Of a stretch of 64,000 nucleotides of DNA, positions 62,232 to 64,000 are shown piece after piece (position 1 is the first letter of the stretch; each line of letters starts with the position of its first letter). The notes under the pieces are model-generated. The model was not told where the DNA came from. It did no database searches and saw only the letters and a program-made list of their open reading frames with translations. Source of the stretch: Streptomyces achromogenes (GTDB lineage Bacteria > Actinomycetota > Actinomycetes > Streptomycetales > Streptomycetaceae); assembly GCF_030816715.1 (NCBI RefSeq), contig NZ_JAUSYH010000001.1, positions 1,178,001 to 1,242,000 on the forward strand. The letters are read 5' to 3'. The translations under genes were made by a program, and so were the position numbers.

Positions 62232-62741
62232 TCAATCCCGCAGAGCCGTGAAGCGCCCCTGGTGGTACAGCAGCGGACGACCCGCTCCCTCCGGGTCCCC
62301 CAGCACCACCTCGGCCAGCACGATCCGGTGGTCTCCGGCGGGCACCCGCGTGACGACGCGGCACACCAGCCACGCGAGCACGCCGTCGAGGACGGGTACG
62401 CCCTCCGGCCCCTCGCGCCAGGCGGTGGGCGGGCCGAAACGGTCCGCGCCGCTGCGGGCGAAGGTGGCGGCGAGCTCCTGCTGGTGCTCGCCGAGTATGT
62501 GGACGCCGACATGCCGCGCGCGGGAGACCGCCGGCCAGCTGGAGGCGCCGGTGCCGATGCCGAAGGAGAGCATCGGGGGCTGGGCGGAGACGGAGCTGAG
62601 GGAGGTGGCGGTGAAGCCCACCGGACCGTCCGGCGCGGCCGCGGTGATCACGGCGACTCCGGCCGCGTGCCGCCGGAAGACGGAGCGCAGGAGATCGGGC
62701 GAGGCGAGCTGGGGGGCGCCGAGGCCGGGCACGGCCGTCAT
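62232..62741 (-). CDS. Flavin reductase family protein
   Basis: 169 residues from ATG (MTAVPGLG) with AAGGA seven bases upstream. FMN-binding split barrel: LRSVFRRHAAGVAVITA, GPVGFTATSLSSVSAQPPMLSFGI, FARSGADRFG. It supplies reduced flavin to a two-component monooxygenase or acts alone. It follows a Cys-Cys leader peptide by 44 bases, which points to sulfur metabolism, such as the flavin supply of a sulfonate monooxygenase. Confidence 0.87.
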   Translation of the reverse strand: MTAVPGLGAPQLASPDLLRSVFRRHAAGVAVITAAAPDGPVGFTATSLSSVSAQPPMLSFGIGTGASSWPAVSRARHVGVHILGEHQQELAATFARSGADRFGPPTAWREGPEGVPVLDGVLAWLVCRVVTRVPAGDHRIVLAEVVLGDPEGAGRPLLYHQGRFTALRD

Positions 62742-62785
62742 GAAGTTGTCCTTCTGCGGGGAGGGGTGTCGGGGTCCGTGGATGC

Positions 62786-62866
62786 TCAACGGGCCGGACA
62801 GCACGCGCTCGCGGTACGGCCCAGGTCGACGTGGGCTCGTCCGTGGAGAAGGAGTTCCTCAAACAT
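62786..62866 (-). CDS. Cysteine attenuation leader peptide
   Basis: 26-residue open frame, MFEELLLHGRAHVDLG and then RTASACCPAR. The RxHVDLxRxxSAxC pattern with Cys near the end matches the actinobacterial putative leader peptides found before sulfur genes. The two Cys codons (62798-62803) sit in the loop of a GGGCCG/CGGCCC hairpin (62791-62796 with 62817-62822). Ribosome stalling at scarce Cys-tRNA would change that structure and so control the flavin reductase. The ATG lies six bases after the -10, so it is leaderless. Confidence 0.75.
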   Translation of the reverse strand: MFEELLLHGRAHVDLGRTASACCPAR

Positions 62867-62872
62867 GGGGCC

Positions 62873-62902
62873 AGGCTGACGAGGGGCGGCGGCCGCAGTC
62901 AA
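62873..62902 (-). promoter_or_regulatory. Promoter of the leader peptide/flavin reductase operon
   Basis: Minus strand: -35 TTGACT (62897-62902), 18-base spacer, -10 CAGCCT (62873-62878), start codon six bases on. One of the best sigma-HrdB-like matches in the window. Confidence 0.6.
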
Positions 62903-62949
62903 GTGCGCAGCGGCATCTGGGAGATGCCTCACCGTCCCCCACGAGGCGG

Positions 62950-63363
62950 TCACACCGCCTCCCCCAGGGCCGCGACGACGTCGGCCTTGCGGGGCTGACC
63001 GGCGGCGCGCCGGACGATCCGACCCTCGGCGTCGAGCACCAGGACCGTCGGCGTCCTGACGATGTCGAGCTCGCGCACGAGGCCGAGGTGCGCCTCGGCG
63101 TCGATCTCGATGTGGGCGACCCCGGGGACCGCCGCCGCCACCTCGCCCAGGATCCGGCGGGTGGCCCGGCAGGGCGCGCAGAACGCGCTCGAGAACTGAA
63201 CGAGCGTGGCGCGTTCCCCGAGCTCCGCCCCGAGGCGGTCCGCTCCGATCCGTCTGCCCTCGTCGCGCCCGCGCACCCGCACCCTCCCGCTCCGCCGCCG
63301 CTGCAGCACTCCGAAGGCGCTCGCCGCCGCGAGCACCGCCACGCACACCACCAGTCCGGTCAT
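62950..63363 (-). CDS. Membrane-anchored thioredoxin-like protein
   Basis: 137 residues. An N-terminal membrane helix, a basic linker, and a thioredoxin fold with the redox-active SAFCAPCRATR and the cis-proline in VRTPTVLVLD. A thiol-disulfide exchange protein, probably on the outer face of the membrane. Divergent from the DUF4395 gene, which has its own CxxC; the pairing suggests one redox system. Confidence 0.86.
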   Translation of the reverse strand: MTGLVVCVAVLAAASAFGVLQRRRSGRVRVRGRDEGRRIGADRLGAELGERATLVQFSSAFCAPCRATRRILGEVAAAVPGVAHIEIDAEAHLGLVRELDIVRTPTVLVLDAEGRIVRRAAGQPRKADVVAALGEAV

Positions 63364-63393
63364 CTGCCGCTCCAGCGTTCACGAGACCGCAAA

Positions 63394-63413
63394 GATTCCC
63401 GAGCCCGGGAATC
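63394..63413. promoter_or_regulatory. Palindrome between thioredoxin-like and DUF4395 genes
   Basis: GATTCCCG-agcc-CGGGAATC, perfect 8-bp arms, in the centre of the 75-base divergent gap. Candidate shared operator. Confidence 0.6.
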
Positions 63414-63438
63414 GTCTCCGTTGCGGAATGCTTGATTC

Positions 63439-63855
63439 ATGGACATCGACGCGAGGGGCCCGCGCTTCGGGGCCACCGTGACGACCGTAGTGCTCGCGGT
63501 CGTCCTGATCACCGGGAACGTCTGGCTGCTGGCCTGGCAGACGCTGGCGTTCGCGCTCGGCGCGGCGGGCGGGCCGGGGCGTTCGCCCTACGGCTGGGTG
63601 TTCCGCACGGCCGTTCGCCCCTGGATCGGTCCGCCCACGGAGTTCGAGGCGCCGCAGCCGCCGCGCTTCGCCCAGGCGGTGGGGCTCGCGTTCGCCTGCG
63701 TCGGCCTGACCGGATTCGCCCTGGGGCCGCACTGGCTCGGTATCGCCGCGACCGGCGCGGCTCTGGCGGCCGCGTTCCTCAACGCCGCTTTCGGGTACTG
63801 CCTGGGATGCGAGATGTACCTGCTCGTACGGCGGGTCGCGGTGCGTGCGGAATAA
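63439..63855 (+). CDS. DUF4395 membrane protein
   Basis: 138 residues, four predicted membrane helices: MDIDARGPRFGATVTTVVLA (the family's N-terminus) and the C-terminal FGYCLGCEMYLL with a CxxC at the membrane edge. DUF4395 proteins are usually linked to thioredoxin-like or rhodanese genes. Likely works with the divergent thioredoxin-like protein. Confidence 0.88.
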   Translation: MDIDARGPRFGATVTTVVLAVVLITGNVWLLAWQTLAFALGAAGGPGRSPYGWVFRTAVRPWIGPPTEFEAPQPPRFAQAVGLAFACVGLTGFALGPHWLGIAATGAALAAAFLNAAFGYCLGCEMYLLVRRVAVRAE

Positions 63856-63985
63856 GTACGTAAAGACGATCTAAAAGAGCGAGGTGGATCGAGAGGAGGA
63901 TCAAAGGGGTTGACGTGACGAGAATCTCGCCGTTCCCGGGCACCAGGGCTGGCTCCCCGGCCGTTCTTGGGGCACGATCTGCGAG

Positions 63986-64000
63986 ATGCCGCAAACCTAC
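63986..64000 (+). CDS. Possible start of the next gene, cut by the window edge
   Basis: An ATG (MPQTY) six bases after an ACGATC -10-like box, in the style of the leaderless starts elsewhere here. Only five codons are visible. Between 63856 and 63985 there is a CGAGA-A-TCTCG inverted repeat (63919-63929) and nothing else identifiable. Confidence 0.3.

Overview
The window looks like an ordinary arm-side stretch of a Streptomyces (or very close actinomycete) chromosome. Coding sequence is very GC-rich with G/C at nearly every third codon position. Mycothiol-dependent enzymes are present (S-(hydroxymethyl)mycothiol dehydrogenase, a maleylpyruvate-isomerase-type enzyme), as are an F420-type nitroreductase and many leaderless genes whose -10 box sits 6-7 bases before the start codon. 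Several protein types are typical of the genus (two-domain TerD protein, Rv1733c-like membrane protein, DUF1272, DUF4395, DUF6986, Cys leader peptide). No rRNA, tRNA, CRISPR array, intact insertion sequence or prophage was found.

Layout. 1-5.8 kb: CoA-dependent catabolic operon (acyl-CoA ligase, two MDR dehydrogenases, glutaryl-CoA-dehydrogenase-like ACAD, 3-hydroxyacyl-CoA dehydrogenase, mycothiol formaldehyde dehydrogenase). 5.8-8.2 kb: nearly geneless, lower-quality sequence with one GNAT gene, a gene fragment, a 16-bp-stem hairpin and 25-bp direct repeats, probably the scar of old mobile DNA. 8.2-12.7 kb: probable 3-hydroxybutyrate uptake/use module (MFS symporter, GAF-PucR regulator, 3-hydroxybutyrate dehydrogenase). 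12.7-19.5 kb: Nudix, apolipoprotein N-acyltransferase, small membrane proteins, Asp/Glu racemase, HpnB-like glycosyltransferase, TerD protein. 19.8-28.4 kb: Pro/Gln-rich protein, MOSC protein, Rv1733c-like protein, a beta-helix/AAA+ fusion ATPase, a large membrane alpha/beta-hydrolase, DeoR regulator and SRPBCC protein.

28.4-37.9 kb: Cds1-like cysteine desulfhydrase, anti-sigma-type ATPase, SHOCT protein, DUF1272, beta-hydroxyacid dehydrogenase, ROK regulator, AlkB, RlmG/RsmC-like methyltransferase, and what appears to be the C-terminal remnant of a drug transporter still driven by a MarR-type promoter. 37.9-49.6 kb: HtpG, membrane and lipoproteins, mycothiol-dependent enzyme, MarR/DHA2 efflux pair, two-component system, TetR regulator divergent from an F420-type reductase with paired operators, geranylgeranyl-reductase-like flavoprotein. 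49.6-64 kb: M20 dipeptidase, kinase-Nudix fusion, ADP-ribosylglycohydrolase, ROK sugar kinase divergent from LacI, VOC protein, DUF6986 aldolase-like enzyme, Tat-exported phosphatase/nuclease, EtfA/EtfB, a flavin reductase preceded by a Cys-Cys attenuation leader peptide, and a divergent thioredoxin-like/DUF4395 pair.

The strongest leads for new biology are the beta-helix-AAA+ fusion (22.0-24.5 kb) and the cysteine attenuator in front of the flavin reductase (62.2-62.9 kb). Operators, terminators and leaderless starts were read by eye. Family assignments come from motif recognition, not database searches.
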